Shown: positions 34,464 to 43,072 of the stretch, piece by piece | How positions within the stretch are numbered: the first letter of the stretch is position 1 | Layout: each line of letters opens with the position of its first letter | Source of the DNA: WQUF01 sp031549885 | Lineage (GTDB): Bacteria; Bacillota; Clostridia; Clostridiales; Clostridiaceae | NCBI GenBank assembly: GCA_031549885.1 | Contig: JAVBPD010000006.1 | Span: forward strand, 1 to 64,000 | Direction of reading: 5' to 3' | Length of the DNA: 64,000 nucleotides | Position numbers and translations under genes: made by a program | The notes under the pieces: model-generated | Told to the model about the DNA's origin: nothing | The model's input: the letters and a program-made list of their open reading frames with translations, nothing else | Database searches by the model: none

Positions 34464-35751
34464 GGTTTCATTTATCACCTTAGGTTGTAGGGTTAATTTT
34501 TATGAAACAGAAAGCATGATGGAGAAATTTAAAAAAGAAGGGTTTTCCATAGTAAATTCTGATGAGCCATCAGATATCTGTGTTATAAATAGTTGCACTG
34601 TAACTAATATGAGCGATAAAAAAACAAGACAGATGATAAATAAAGAAAAATCAAAGAATAAAGATGCTATAATTGCAGTTGTAGGTTGTTACTCGCAAAT
34701 TTCAAAGGAAAAAGTTTCTTCTATTGATGGTGTTGATATTGTCCTTGGTACAAGAAATAAAGGAGATATAGTTTATTTCGTAAATAGATTTTTAGAAACT
34801 TCTAAAAAAATAGTTGAAGTTGGGGAAGTGCTTAAAAATAATAAATTTGAAGATTTATCTGTTGAAAACTATGAAGATAGAAGAAGTAGAGCATTTATAA
34901 AAATTCAAGATGGTTGCAATAAGTTTTGTTCTTATTGTGCTATACCGTTTGCAAGGGGAGCGGTGTGTTCAAAACCTAAAGAAGCTGTTTTAAAGGAAGC
35001 TTTAAACCTGTCTAAAAATGGCTTTAAGGAAATAGTGTTAACTGGAATACATACAGCTTCATATGGGTTAGATTTTCCTTTAGAAAGTAAAGATTATGGA
35101 CTGCTTGAATTAATTGAAGATTTAAATTTAATTGAAGGAATTGAAAGAATAAGAGTTGGTTCTTTAGAGCCAGGATTTTTTAAAGAGGACACAATAAATA
35201 GGTTAAAGAAGGTAAATAAATTATGCCCACATTTTCATTTATCCCTTCAAAGTGGATGTAATGATACTTTAAACCGCATGAATAGGAAATATACTAAAGA
35301 AGAATATGAATATGTTGTTAATGCTTTAAGAAAAAATATTGAAGATATATCAATAACTACTGATATAATAGTAGGTTTTCCTCAAGAAACTGAAGATGAA
35401 TTTAAAGAAACATATAACTTTTTAAAGAATTTAAAGCTTACTAAAACCCATATATTTAAATATAGCAAAAGAGAAGGCACTAAAGCTGCATCCATGAAAG
35501 GGCAAATACATGGAAGCATAAAAGATGAAAGAAGCAAAATTTTAGAGGATCTTAATTTAATAAATGAGAGAGAATTTATGGATAAATACATTCAAAAAAA
35601 TCTTAAAGTTTTAATTGAAGAAGATAATATGGGATATTCAGAAAATTATTTAACTGTTAAAGTATTAGGAGAAAATTTTATGCGGGGAAGCATTTATGAT
35701 ATATTAATAAAAGAGAATATTGGGAATGTTTTAATTGGAGAAAAAATATAA
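34456..35751 (+). CDS. mtaB: tRNA (N6-threonylcarbamoyladenosine-37) methylthiotransferase MtaB
   Basis: 431-residue radical-SAM methylthiotransferase. The N-terminal UPF0004 domain has LGCRVNFYETE with cluster cysteines (also SCTVTN and VGCYSQ). The radical-SAM motif is CNKFCSYC (about 155-162), and a C-terminal TRAM-like domain ends the protein. LGCRVN plus overall length match MtaB (YqeV) rather than MiaB, indicating 2-methylthio modification of t6A37. GGGAGG lies 5 bases before the ATG at 34456; the longer frame starts inside rsmE and is not used. Confidence 0.92.
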   Translation: MNRVSFITLGCRVNFYETESMMEKFKKEGFSIVNSDEPSDICVINSCTVTNMSDKKTRQMINKEKSKNKDAIIAVVGCYSQISKEKVSSIDGVDIVLGTRNKGDIVYFVNRFLETSKKIVEVGEVLKNNKFEDLSVENYEDRRSRAFIKIQDGCNKFCSYCAIPFARGAVCSKPKEAVLKEALNLSKNGFKEIVLTGIHTASYGLDFPLESKDYGLLELIEDLNLIEGIERIRVGSLEPGFFKEDTINRLKKVNKLCPHFHLSLQSGCNDTLNRMNRKYTKEEYEYVVNALRKNIEDISITTDIIVGFPQETEDEFKETYNFLKNLKLTKTHIFKYSKREGTKAASMKGQIHGSIKDERSKILEDLNLINEREFMDKYIQKNLKVLIEEDNMGYSENYLTVKVLGENFMRGSIYDILIKENIGNVLIGEKI

Positions 35752-35767
35752 TTTGAGGTGAGATTAA

Positions 35768-36118
35768 ATGGAAGATTGTATATTTTGCAAGATAATTAAA
35801 GGTGATATTCCAGCTGAAAAAGTTTATGAGGACGAGAATGTATTAGCTTTTAATGATATAAACCCAAATGCTAAAATACATATTTTGGTAATACCTAAGA
35901 AACATATTAAGGATGTAGATAGTTTAGAAGATGAAGATCATAATACATTAGGATATATTTTTAAAGCTATGAAAAAAATTGCAAAAGATAAAGGTCTTGA
36001 CAGCAGTGGCTATAGAATTATTGTAAATAATGGTAAAGATGCTCATCAAGAAGTTAAGCATTTGCATTTTCATATATTAGGAGGGTGTGATTTAGGAGGA
36101 AAACTTATATTAAAATAA
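35768..36118 (+). CDS. HIT-family nucleotide hydrolase
   Basis: 116-residue HIT protein, the HinT-like branch. It begins CIFCKIIKGDIPAEK (about 4-18, the conserved CxxC with KIxxGExP), contains HILVIPKKHI, and ends with the histidine triad in HLHFHILGG. Such enzymes hydrolyse aminoacyl-AMP and related phosphoramidates. TGAGGTGAG precedes the ATG. It closes the prmA-mtaB run. Confidence 0.93.
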   Translation: MEDCIFCKIIKGDIPAEKVYEDENVLAFNDINPNAKIHILVIPKKHIKDVDSLEDEDHNTLGYIFKAMKKIAKDKGLDSSGYRIIVNNGKDAHQEVKHLHFHILGGCDLGGKLILK

Positions 36119-36142
36119 AACTTAGGTTATAGGCAATTCACA

Positions 36143-36172
36143 TTGACAGTTTTTTAAGAATTATTGTATAAT
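36143..36172 (+). promoter_or_regulatory. Consensus vegetative promoter of rpsU-yqeY
   Basis: TTGACA (36143-36148), an 18-base spacer and TATAAT (36167-36172) give perfect hexamers, 66 bases upstream of the rpsU start. Confidence 0.8.
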
Positions 36173-36237
36173 AAAATGAATATACTGTTATCTTTTAATT
36201 TTTCAAATTAGTTTAGCTATTGGAGGGAGGGATATAA

Positions 36238-36414
36238 ATGTCAGAAATAAAAGTTGGTGAAAATGAATCGCTTGACAATGCTTTGAAGAGATTTAAAAGG
36301 AAATGTGCAAGAGCGGGAGTCCTTTCAGAAGTAAGAAAGAGAGAGCACTACGAAAAACCTAGTGTTAGAAGAAAGAAAAAATCTGAGGCTGCAAGAAAAA
36401 GAAAATTCAAATAA
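36238..36414 (+). CDS. rpsU: 30S ribosomal protein S21
   Basis: 58-residue S21. It reads MSEIKVGENESLDNALKRFK at the start, continues with KRKCARAGVLSEVRKREHYE, and ends in the basic SEAARKRKFK tail, all characteristic. GGAGGGAGG precedes the ATG at 36238. A perfect vegetative promoter drives it together with yqeY, which starts 23 bp downstream; this pairing is widely conserved in Firmicutes. Confidence 0.97.
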   Translation: MSEIKVGENESLDNALKRFKRKCARAGVLSEVRKREHYEKPSVRRKKKSEAARKRKFK

Positions 36415-36437
36415 TTTGAAAGAGGGTATAGCTCATA

Positions 36438-36887
36438 ATGACTCTTAGAGAAAAACTTCAAAAAGACTGGGTTTCAGCCGTTAAAGAAAAGGATAAAATA
36501 AAAGCAAGTACCATAAGCATGGTAAAAGCAGCATTAATCCTTGAGGATAAAAATGGGTCAGGTAAAGAATTAAATGATGATGATGTAACTTTAGTCTTGG
36601 CAAGAGAAGTTAAAAAAAGAAAAGAGGCACTCTTAGAGTTTGAAAAAGCTTCAAGAGAAGATTTAATAACTCAAACTAATGAAGAGATCAAAATATTGCT
36701 TTCATACCTTCCAAAACAGCTGACTGAGGAAGAAATAAGGGAATTGGTAAATAATAAAATAAGTGAATTAGAGGTAACAGGTATAAAGAACATGGGGAAG
36801 GTTATGGCAGTTATAACTCCTATGGTAAAGGGAAAAGCTGACACGAAGCTTGTAAGCGACATAGTGAAAGAATTATTAAATAAATAA
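36438..36887 (+). CDS. yqeY: YqeY/GatB-like domain protein
   Basis: 149 residues of the YqeY family: N-terminal LREKLQKDWVSAVKEKDKIK, central EIKILLSYLPKQLTEEEI (about 80-97) and C-terminal NMGKVMAVITPMVKGKADTK. The C-terminal half resembles the tRNA-binding tail domain of GatB, but the family function is not established. It lies just after rpsU, as in most Firmicutes, and ends in a terminator. Confidence 0.92.
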   Translation: MTLREKLQKDWVSAVKEKDKIKASTISMVKAALILEDKNGSGKELNDDDVTLVLAREVKKRKEALLEFEKASREDLITQTNEEIKILLSYLPKQLTEEEIRELVNNKISELEVTGIKNMGKVMAVITPMVKGKADTKLVSDIVKELLNK

Positions 36888-36890
36888 TAT

Positions 36891-36931
36891 AAAAGGACAG
36901 TTTATATTTTTGATACTGTCCTTTAAATTTT
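36891..36931. terminator. Bidirectional terminator after yqeY
   Basis: AAAGGACAGT and ACTGTCCTTT pair perfectly over 10 bp, with A/T flanks serving both the yqeY and amidohydrolase transcripts. Confidence 0.85.
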
Positions 36932-38085
36932 TATTTTTTATATGCAATCTTACCATTTATAATTGTATAAAGTGTATTTGTGAACATTTCAAATGGAGAA
37001 CCATCAAATATAACAAGATCTGCATCTTTTCCTTCTTTAATGCTTCCAATTCGGTTATCTACTCCTAAAATTTTTGCTGCATTTATTGTAATTGCTTTTA
37101 AACCTTCTTCTTCAGGAAGACCTTCTTTTATATATAATGCTACACAAAGTGGAAGGTATTTTTCTTCAATTACAGGATGGTCAGTCATAATGGCAAAAGG
37201 AATACCCTTTTCATACATAACTTTTGGAGTAATAAAGCTTTTATTTTTAACTTCTACTTTTGATTTAAATATCATAGTTGGGCCAATAATTGTGTTTACT
37301 TTTGCATCTTTAATATGATCTGCAATAAGGTGGCCTTCTGAGCAATGGTCTAAGGTAATATTCACATCAAATTCTTTTGCAATTCTAAGAGCTGTTAAAA
37401 TATCATCTGCTCTATGTGCATGAGCTTTTAATGGAATTTCTTTTAAAAGAACTGGGATCATAGCTTCCCATTTCAAATCAATATCAAAAGGTTCATTTTT
37501 TAAAGCGGATGCTTCCTTTTTTGCCTTATAATTTTTTGCATCTGTAAGAGCTTGCCTTAAAATAGAAGCTATGGCCATTCTGGTATATGGAGCTTTCTTT
37601 TCTTTTAAATAACAAAATTTTGGATTTTCTCCAAAAGCTATTTTCATAGCAGCATTTTCTTTTACTATCATGTCATCAACCTTATCACCAAAGGTTTTAA
37701 TAATGGCAAATTGGCCGCCTACGACATTTGCGCTGCCAGGGCCTGTCATAACAGTAGTTATGCCGCCTTTTATTGCATCTAAAAAACTACCATCCATAGG
37801 GTTAATGGCATCTATAGCTCTAAGCTCAGGAGTAACAGGGTTAGTAATTTCATTTATATCATCACCTTCAAATCTCATGGATTCTTCTTCCATGCCAAGA
37901 TGGCAGTGAGCATCAATAAATCCAGGGAATAAAGGATTGCCACATGCATCAATAATTTCCATATCCTTAACTTCTTCAATTTCTTCATCAATTTTTTTGA
38001 TTTTACCATCTTCTATGAGTATAGAACCATTTTCATATTCTTTACCTTCCATAGTATAAATGTGGGCATTTTTGATTAAAAGCAT
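36931..38085 (-). CDS. Amidohydrolase (imidazolonepropionase-like superfamily member)
   Basis: 384-residue metal-dependent amidohydrolase. The N-terminal beta-sandwich is followed by the metal motif GFIDAHCHLG (about 54-63, the HxH), then KAHAHRADD (about 213-221), LDHCSEGH (about 237-244) and the catalytic Asp in MTDHPV (about 304-309). The family includes imidazolonepropionase, prolidase-like and deaminating enzymes, so the substrate is not known. The C-terminus returns to the sandwich (GKDADLVIFDGSPF). It stands alone behind its own ribosome binding site. Confidence 0.82.
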   Translation of the reverse strand: MLLIKNAHIYTMEGKEYENGSILIEDGKIKKIDEEIEEVKDMEIIDACGNPLFPGFIDAHCHLGMEEESMRFEGDDINEITNPVTPELRAIDAINPMDGSFLDAIKGGITTVMTGPGSANVVGGQFAIIKTFGDKVDDMIVKENAAMKIAFGENPKFCYLKEKKAPYTRMAIASILRQALTDAKNYKAKKEASALKNEPFDIDLKWEAMIPVLLKEIPLKAHAHRADDILTALRIAKEFDVNITLDHCSEGHLIADHIKDAKVNTIIGPTMIFKSKVEVKNKSFITPKVMYEKGIPFAIMTDHPVIEEKYLPLCVALYIKEGLPEEEGLKAITINAAKILGVDNRIGSIKEGKDADLVIFDGSPFEMFTNTLYTIINGKIAYKK

Positions 38086-38171
38086 TTAAAAACATCTCCT
38101 AATAAATATTTTAGTTATATATTTAATTTAACATAACTTTAAAAAATATTCATTAAATAATGCATATAATT

Positions 38172-39074
38172 TTATTTGGTGTAAAGAGGGCTGTTTACAG
38201 GAATAGATTCTTCTGGTATTATCTTTTGACCTTCAACTAAACTGTTATTAGGGTCTAAAATAACAACATCATTTTTATTAAGCCCTTCGGTTATTTCTAA
38301 TTTGTCTGAAAATTGAGTGGCAGTTTTTATATATCTTTTATGAGCCATATCGTCTTTTAATATATATACATAAGTTCCGTTTAAATCTTTTTTTATAATG
38401 CTTGAATCTATGGCTATGATGTTCTGCTTTTCTTCTATTATTATGCTCACATTAACTTTTATACCGCTTTTAAGGTTATCTAACTTGCCATCTAAAGTTA
38501 TTTCAATGGGCAAGTATGATTTGCTTGAGTTAGTATAATCACCCACTCCTGTGGGGCTTATATAGGATATTTTACCTTTAAACTGAAGAAATTGAGTGCT
38601 AATTATTGCTTTCTGGTTTAATCTGATATATTCATACTCGTCGCTTTCTAAATTTACTAAGACTTTCATATATGAAAGATCTTCTGTTGTGATGATAGGC
38701 TTTTTTGAGTCGTAATATTCGCCAACGGAATATTGAATAGAAGTAACTGTGCCGCTTTTTAAAGCTATGATGTTTTCTGTTTCAGGAAATTTTTCTTTTT
38801 CAATGCTAGCTAAAACCTGACCTTCTAAAATGCTGTCTCCAACTTTGTAATTTAATGAAATTATTTTGCCGTTTGATGGAAAATAATCTTCTTTAAGTTG
38901 AGAAGCTAAAATTCCAGTATTGTTTATTTTGTTGCTTTCGATAGAAGTTTCAATGGTTTTTGTCTTGTAGATACTTGTCTTTAAACTTTCAATTGTTATA
39001 GTTCTATAAATGATTGCAGTTGATATTATAATTAAAAGTGTAATAAAAAAATATAAAAAATACTTAATTTTCAT
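38172..39074 (-). CDS. Orphan HlyD/RND-type periplasmic adaptor-like protein
   Basis: 300 residues. One N-terminal TM (about 5-24), then a short lipoyl-like barrel-sandwich (YFPSNGKIISLNYKVGDSIL, IALKSGTVTSIQYSVGEY), a beta-barrel (KGKISYISPTGVG) and a membrane-proximal domain (IAIDSSIIKKDLNGTYVYIL). It resembles the MacA-like adaptor at 19837-20727 in layout but has no ABC ATPase or permease beside it. It may serve a transporter encoded elsewhere. Confidence 0.75.
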   Translation of the reverse strand: MKIKYFLYFFITLLIIISTAIIYRTITIESLKTSIYKTKTIETSIESNKINNTGILASQLKEDYFPSNGKIISLNYKVGDSILEGQVLASIEKEKFPETENIIALKSGTVTSIQYSVGEYYDSKKPIITTEDLSYMKVLVNLESDEYEYIRLNQKAIISTQFLQFKGKISYISPTGVGDYTNSSKSYLPIEITLDGKLDNLKSGIKVNVSIIIEEKQNIIAIDSSIIKKDLNGTYVYILKDDMAHKRYIKTATQFSDKLEITEGLNKNDVVILDPNNSLVEGQKIIPEESIPVNSPLYTK

Positions 39075-39167
39075 TCAATCACCTGATTTACTTTTATGGT
39101 AATTATTAACATTAATTTTATATTTTAAACGTATTTTAGATAAAAAAATTTTACATTAAAAATAGTA

Positions 39168-39196
39168 TTGATTTTTTAAAATAAAAATGTTACTAT
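39168..39196 (+). promoter_or_regulatory. Promoter of the glycerol operon
   Basis: TTGATT (39168-39173), a 17-base spacer and TACTAT (39191-39196) form a plausible vegetative promoter. It lies about 30 bp before the leader hairpin. Confidence 0.55.
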
Positions 39197-39224
39197 TAAC
39201 GTAATTATTAGGCTTGAGTTTTGA

Positions 39225-39270
39225 GTTGCCAAATATAAAACTGCAATAGTTTTGTGTTTGGCAGCTTTTT
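39225..39270 (+). promoter_or_regulatory. Leader terminator, probable GlpP antitermination target
   Basis: GTTGCCAAATATAAAACT (39225-39242) pairs with AGTTTTGTGTTTGGCAGC (39248-39265), an 18-bp stem with three G-U pairs and a 5-base loop, followed by TTTTT. It lies between the promoter and the first glp gene. In Bacillus subtilis GlpP plus glycerol 3-phosphate allows readthrough of such a leader terminator before glpD, and a GlpP homologue is encoded in this same operon. Confidence 0.75.
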
Positions 39271-39290
39271 ATTTTAATTTGGAGGATTTT

Positions 39291-40727
39291 ATGTTTGATG
39301 TTGTAATTATAGGAGCTGGCATTATTGGATCAGCCGTTGCTCAATATTTAAGCAAATTTGATTTAAATGTTGTGGTACTTGAAGAAAATGAAGAAGTGTC
39401 ATCGGTAACATCTAAAGCAAATAGCGGTATTGTGCATGCAGGTTATGATGCTGAACCAGGTTCCCTAAAGGCTCATTTTAATGTTCTTGGAAATTTTATG
39501 TATGAAAAGATTTCAAAGGATCTTGATATACCATTTAAAAGAAATGGTTCCTTAGTTTTATGTTTTTCGAAAGAAGATATGAAAAGACTTTATAAGCTCT
39601 ATGATCAAGGGATTAAAAATAATGTTCCAAATTTAAAAATATTGAGTAATGAAGAAGTTCAACAAATAGAACCAAGTATAAGTGATAATGTTTATAAAGC
39701 TTTATATGCGCCTACTGGCGGCATAATATCCCCTTATGAGGCTACTGTAGCATTTGCTGAAAGTGCTTATTTAAATGGTGTAAAGTTTTTTCTAAATCAT
39801 AAAGTTTTAAATATAACTAAAGATAATGATCATTACATTATTAGTACTTCAAAGGGATTAGTTAACGCTAAATTTATTGTCAATGCTGCTGGATTATATA
39901 GCGATGAAATAAATAATTTTGTATCTTCAAAGAAGTACTCAATATTGCCAAGAAAAGGGCAATATTTATTGACGGATAAGATAGAAAAGGGTTTCATTGA
40001 AAAAACATTATTTCAATTGCCTTCACGGATGGGAAAAGGGGTTCTTGTAACTCCTACAGTACACAATAATCTATTAATAGGCCCTAGCTCTGAAGATATT
40101 GAAGATAAAACTGATTTTGATACCACAAGAGATACTCTTATGAATATTGTAGAAGTAGGGTCAAAAAGCGTTAAGCATCTTCCTGTTTCAAGTACGATTA
40201 CTTCATTTTCTGGTTTAAGAGCAAATCTTTCTAATTTTGACGATTTTATAATTGAAAAATTAGATGATGAGAATTTTATAAATGCAGTTGGAATTAATTC
40301 TCCAGGATTAAGTAGCGCACCTTCAATTGCTGAGCATATTTCAAAAATTATTATAGATATTTTTGAAGCAAATGAAAAAAAGTATTTTCAAGCGTATAGA
40401 ATATCTACAAAAAAATTTAGTGAGCTTTGTTTAAAGGAACAAAATGAGCTTATTAAAGAAAATAAAGCTTACGGCCAAATAGTCTGCAGGTGTGAAACTA
40501 TAACTGAAGGAGAAATAATTGATTCAATAAGGCGTCCTCTTGGAGCGAGAACTTTAGATGGAATAAAGAGGCGTACAAGAGCAGGTATGGGAAGGTGTCA
40601 AGGAGGATTTTGCACATCAAAGGTAATAGAAATAATGTGCAGAGAATTAAATATATCTCCTTTTGATGTTACTAAATTTGGCAGGGGTTCAAATTTAATT
40701 GCTAATAACATTAAAGATGATCTATAA
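39291..40727 (+). CDS. GlpA-like FAD-dependent glycerol-3-phosphate dehydrogenase with BFD domain
   Basis: 478 residues. The FAD-binding DAO domain starts VVIIGAGIIGSAVA (about 4-17) and continues through NSGIVHAGYDAEPGSLK (about 46-62) and PRKGQYLL. The C-terminal BFD-like [2Fe-2S] domain has VCRCETITEGE (about 401-411) and RCQGGFC (about 437-443). This layout matches anaerobic GlpA-type dehydrogenases of Firmicutes. The real ATG (39291) follows GGAGG; the upstream frame lies in the leader terminator. It is the first gene of the glp operon and is followed by a second FAD oxidoreductase and DUF1667. Close relatives include L-2-hydroxyglutarate oxidases; the operon argues for glycerol 3-phosphate. 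Confidence 0.85.
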   Translation: MFDVVIIGAGIIGSAVAQYLSKFDLNVVVLEENEEVSSVTSKANSGIVHAGYDAEPGSLKAHFNVLGNFMYEKISKDLDIPFKRNGSLVLCFSKEDMKRLYKLYDQGIKNNVPNLKILSNEEVQQIEPSISDNVYKALYAPTGGIISPYEATVAFAESAYLNGVKFFLNHKVLNITKDNDHYIISTSKGLVNAKFIVNAAGLYSDEINNFVSSKKYSILPRKGQYLLTDKIEKGFIEKTLFQLPSRMGKGVLVTPTVHNNLLIGPSSEDIEDKTDFDTTRDTLMNIVEVGSKSVKHLPVSSTITSFSGLRANLSNFDDFIIEKLDDENFINAVGINSPGLSSAPSIAEHISKIIIDIFEANEKKYFQAYRISTKKFSELCLKEQNELIKENKAYGQIVCRCETITEGEIIDSIRRPLGARTLDGIKRRTRAGMGRCQGGFCTSKVIEIMCRELNISPFDVTKFGRGSNLIANNIKDDL

Positions 40728-40739
40728 GGAGAGAAAAAA

Positions 40740-41984
40740 ATGAAATATGTTGATTTATTAATAATAGGCGGAGGACCAGCAGGCCTTGCTGCAGCGGCTA
40801 AGGCAAAGGAGCTTGGCATTTGTAATATTTTAATAGTTGAGAGAAATAAAACTTTAGGTGGTATATTAAACCAGTGCATTCACAATGGATTTGGACTTCA
40901 TATTTTTAAAGAAGAATTAACAGGTCCTGAATACGCAAACCGCTTTGAGAAAATGATAGAAAATAGCAATATTGAAATTATGCTAAATTCTATGGTAATT
41001 CATATTTCAAAGGATAAAGTTGCAATAGCATTGACTAAAGATGGTGTTGTAGAAATTTGTGCTAAAGCGGTGATTTTAGCAATGGGATGTAGAGAAAAAC
41101 CTAGAGGTGCCATTAATATCCCTGGTAGCAGACCTTCAGGGATATTTACTGCAGGTCTTGCCCAAGAATTCATTAATTTAAAAGGATTAATGCCTGGTAA
41201 GAGGGTTGTAATATTAGGATCTGGAGATATTGGACTTATTATGGCAAGAAGGCTGACCATTGAGGGTGCGAAAGTATTAGGAGTATTTGAATTGCTTTCT
41301 TACTCAAGTGGACTTAAAAGAAATATTGCTCAATGTTTAAATGATTTTGAAATACCTATAGAGTATAACCATACAGTAACTAAAATAATAGGAAAAGAAA
41401 GGCTTTGCGCTATTGAAGTTTGTGAGGTAGATGAAAATAAGCTGCCTAAAGAAGAAACAGCAAAAATAATTGAATGCGATACGCTTTTATTATCTGTTGG
41501 ACTTATTCCTGAAAATGAATTATCTAAAGAATTAGGAGTAAACTTGTCAAAAATTACTGGTGGAGCTATTGTAGATAGCAATTTAGAGACAAATATTGAA
41601 GGAGTCTTTTCTTGTGGCAATGTTTTGCATGTACACGATTTAGTAGATAATGTAAGCAAAGAAGCGTATAAAGCTGCTGAAAGTGTGGCAAAATATTTAA
41701 ATAATGAACTTATCAAAGAAGAAGTTATAAGTATAAATCCTGAATTTGGTGTTAGATATACCATTCCTAATTATGCTTTTCCAAATTCCATAAAAGATGG
41801 TTTAAGTATTTATTTTAGATGTAACGATGTCTATAGAAATTGTTATGTTTGCGCATATTTTGATGAAGAAGAAGTGTATAGAAAGAAAAAGAGAATACTT
41901 ACACCTGGTGAAATGGAATTCATAGAATTAAAAAATCAAACTATTATGCCAAAGAATATTTCCATAAAAATAATAAAATCTTAA
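40740..41984 (+). CDS. NAD(P)/FAD-dependent oxidoreductase of the glycerol operon
   Basis: 414-residue pyridine-nucleotide-disulfide-type flavoprotein. The FAD fold begins LLIIGGGPAGLAAA (about 6-19), the central segment has LAMGCREKPRGA, and the NAD fold has VVILGSGDIGLIMARR (about 155-170), with SCGNVLHVHDLVD near the FAD ribityl site. It has no redox-active CxxC disulfide. With the preceding dehydrogenase and the DUF1667 protein it forms a trio conserved in anaerobic Firmicutes and probably passes electrons from glycerol 3-phosphate to NAD(P). AAGGAGAG precedes the ATG. Confidence 0.85.
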   Translation: MKYVDLLIIGGGPAGLAAAAKAKELGICNILIVERNKTLGGILNQCIHNGFGLHIFKEELTGPEYANRFEKMIENSNIEIMLNSMVIHISKDKVAIALTKDGVVEICAKAVILAMGCREKPRGAINIPGSRPSGIFTAGLAQEFINLKGLMPGKRVVILGSGDIGLIMARRLTIEGAKVLGVFELLSYSSGLKRNIAQCLNDFEIPIEYNHTVTKIIGKERLCAIEVCEVDENKLPKEETAKIIECDTLLLSVGLIPENELSKELGVNLSKITGGAIVDSNLETNIEGVFSCGNVLHVHDLVDNVSKEAYKAAESVAKYLNNELIKEEVISINPEFGVRYTIPNYAFPNSIKDGLSIYFRCNDVYRNCYVCAYFDEEEVYRKKKRILTPGEMEFIELKNQTIMPKNISIKIIKS

Positions 41985-41999
41985 TTATGGGGGAAAAAA

Positions 42000-42344
42000 A
42001 TGAAAAGTTTTATTTGCATTGGTTGTCCAGTTGGCTGTGAATTAAAAGTTGAAGCAATAAATGATGAAATAAAAGTTTATGGCAATGAATGTAATATAGG
42101 CAAAAATTACGCTATTAAAGAATTAGAAAATCCTGTTAGATTTTTTACTTCATCTATAAAAACAGTAAATGGGAAACTTGTTTCAGTTAAATCAAAAGAA
42201 GAAGTACCAAAGGATAAAATTATGGAATGTGCTAAAGCTATAAAGGATGTTAAAGTGGATGTTCCTATAAAAATAGGTAATATCATTTTAAAAAATATCG
42301 CAAATACGGGTATTGATCTTGTAGCAACCAGAGAAGTTGTATAA
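42000..42344 (+). CDS. DUF1667 protein
   Basis: 114 residues. An N-terminal CIGCPVGCELKV (about 6-17) and a third motif GNECNIGKNYA supply four cysteines, likely binding a metal or Fe-S cluster. This is the DUF1667 family, which almost always follows GlpA-like and FAD-oxidoreductase genes, suggesting a small electron-transfer subunit. GGGGG precedes the ATG. Confidence 0.88.
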   Translation: MKSFICIGCPVGCELKVEAINDEIKVYGNECNIGKNYAIKELENPVRFFTSSIKTVNGKLVSVKSKEEVPKDKIMECAKAIKDVKVDVPIKIGNIILKNIANTGIDLVATREVV

Positions 42345-42392
42345 AATATAATTAAGAGTCCTTTTAAACTTATTAAAGAGAGGGTAATTTAT

Positions 42393-42971
42393 ATGCAAGA
42401 TTATAATGATTTTTACGATTGCCTTGTTGATAACCCTATTATTGGAGCTATAAGATGTGATGAAGACTTAGAAAGAATTTTGGAAAAAGACATTAAAATT
42501 GTATTTATATTATATGGTAACTTATTCACATTAGAAGATGCTTTGCACAAATTAAGAAAAAAAAATGTTATAGTTTTTATACACATAGATATGATAGAAG
42601 GGCTAAAAAGCGATCAATATGGAATAGTGTATTTGAAAAAGGTAATAAATCCAGATGGCATAATAACTACCAAACCTTCTAATGTAAAACATATAAAAAA
42701 TAATGGAATACTTTCTATCTTAAGAATATTTGCCATAGATACAAAATCTCTTGAAACTGGTATAAAGAGCATTTTAGAATACTCTCCAACAGCAGTTGAA
42801 GTAATGCCAGGATCTGCAAGTAAGGTAATAAAATATATGCAAACATTAATAAAAATTCCTATAATTGCAGGTGGTCTTATAAGCACTAAGGAGGATGTAA
42901 TTGAATCATTATCTTCTGGAGCAGTTGCTATTTCTACAACATGTCATAAAGTTTGGGATCTTATTATATAA
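42393..42971 (+). CDS. glpP: Glycerol-3-phosphate-responsive antiterminator GlpP
   Basis: 192-residue TIM-barrel-like GlpP. It contains PIIGAIR (about 14-20), FIHIDMIEGL (about 64-73), DGIITTKPSNVKH (about 88-100) and the phosphate-cradling VEVMPGSASKVI (about 138-149), with IIAGGLIST near the end. GlpP binds glycerol 3-phosphate and leader mRNA, allowing transcription past a terminator. It lies inside the operon whose leader carries such a terminator, so it likely controls its own transcript. GAGAGGG precedes the ATG. Confidence 0.92.
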   Translation: MQDYNDFYDCLVDNPIIGAIRCDEDLERILEKDIKIVFILYGNLFTLEDALHKLRKKNVIVFIHIDMIEGLKSDQYGIVYLKKVINPDGIITTKPSNVKHIKNNGILSILRIFAIDTKSLETGIKSILEYSPTAVEVMPGSASKVIKYMQTLIKIPIIAGGLISTKEDVIESLSSGAVAISTTCHKVWDLII

Positions 42972-43072
42972 AGTTCAATTTAATAAATTTGGATAACAAC
43001 TTAAAAATGTTTATGTATGAATTTAATTTTATATAAAATTCATATATTTTATAAATAATAGGAGGTTTTTTT

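Noticed and set aside
43010..43050. AT-rich dyad before glpK as a second GlpP target
   Set aside because: The stem is about 9 bp of A-U pairs with no T-run and is too weak to call a terminator.
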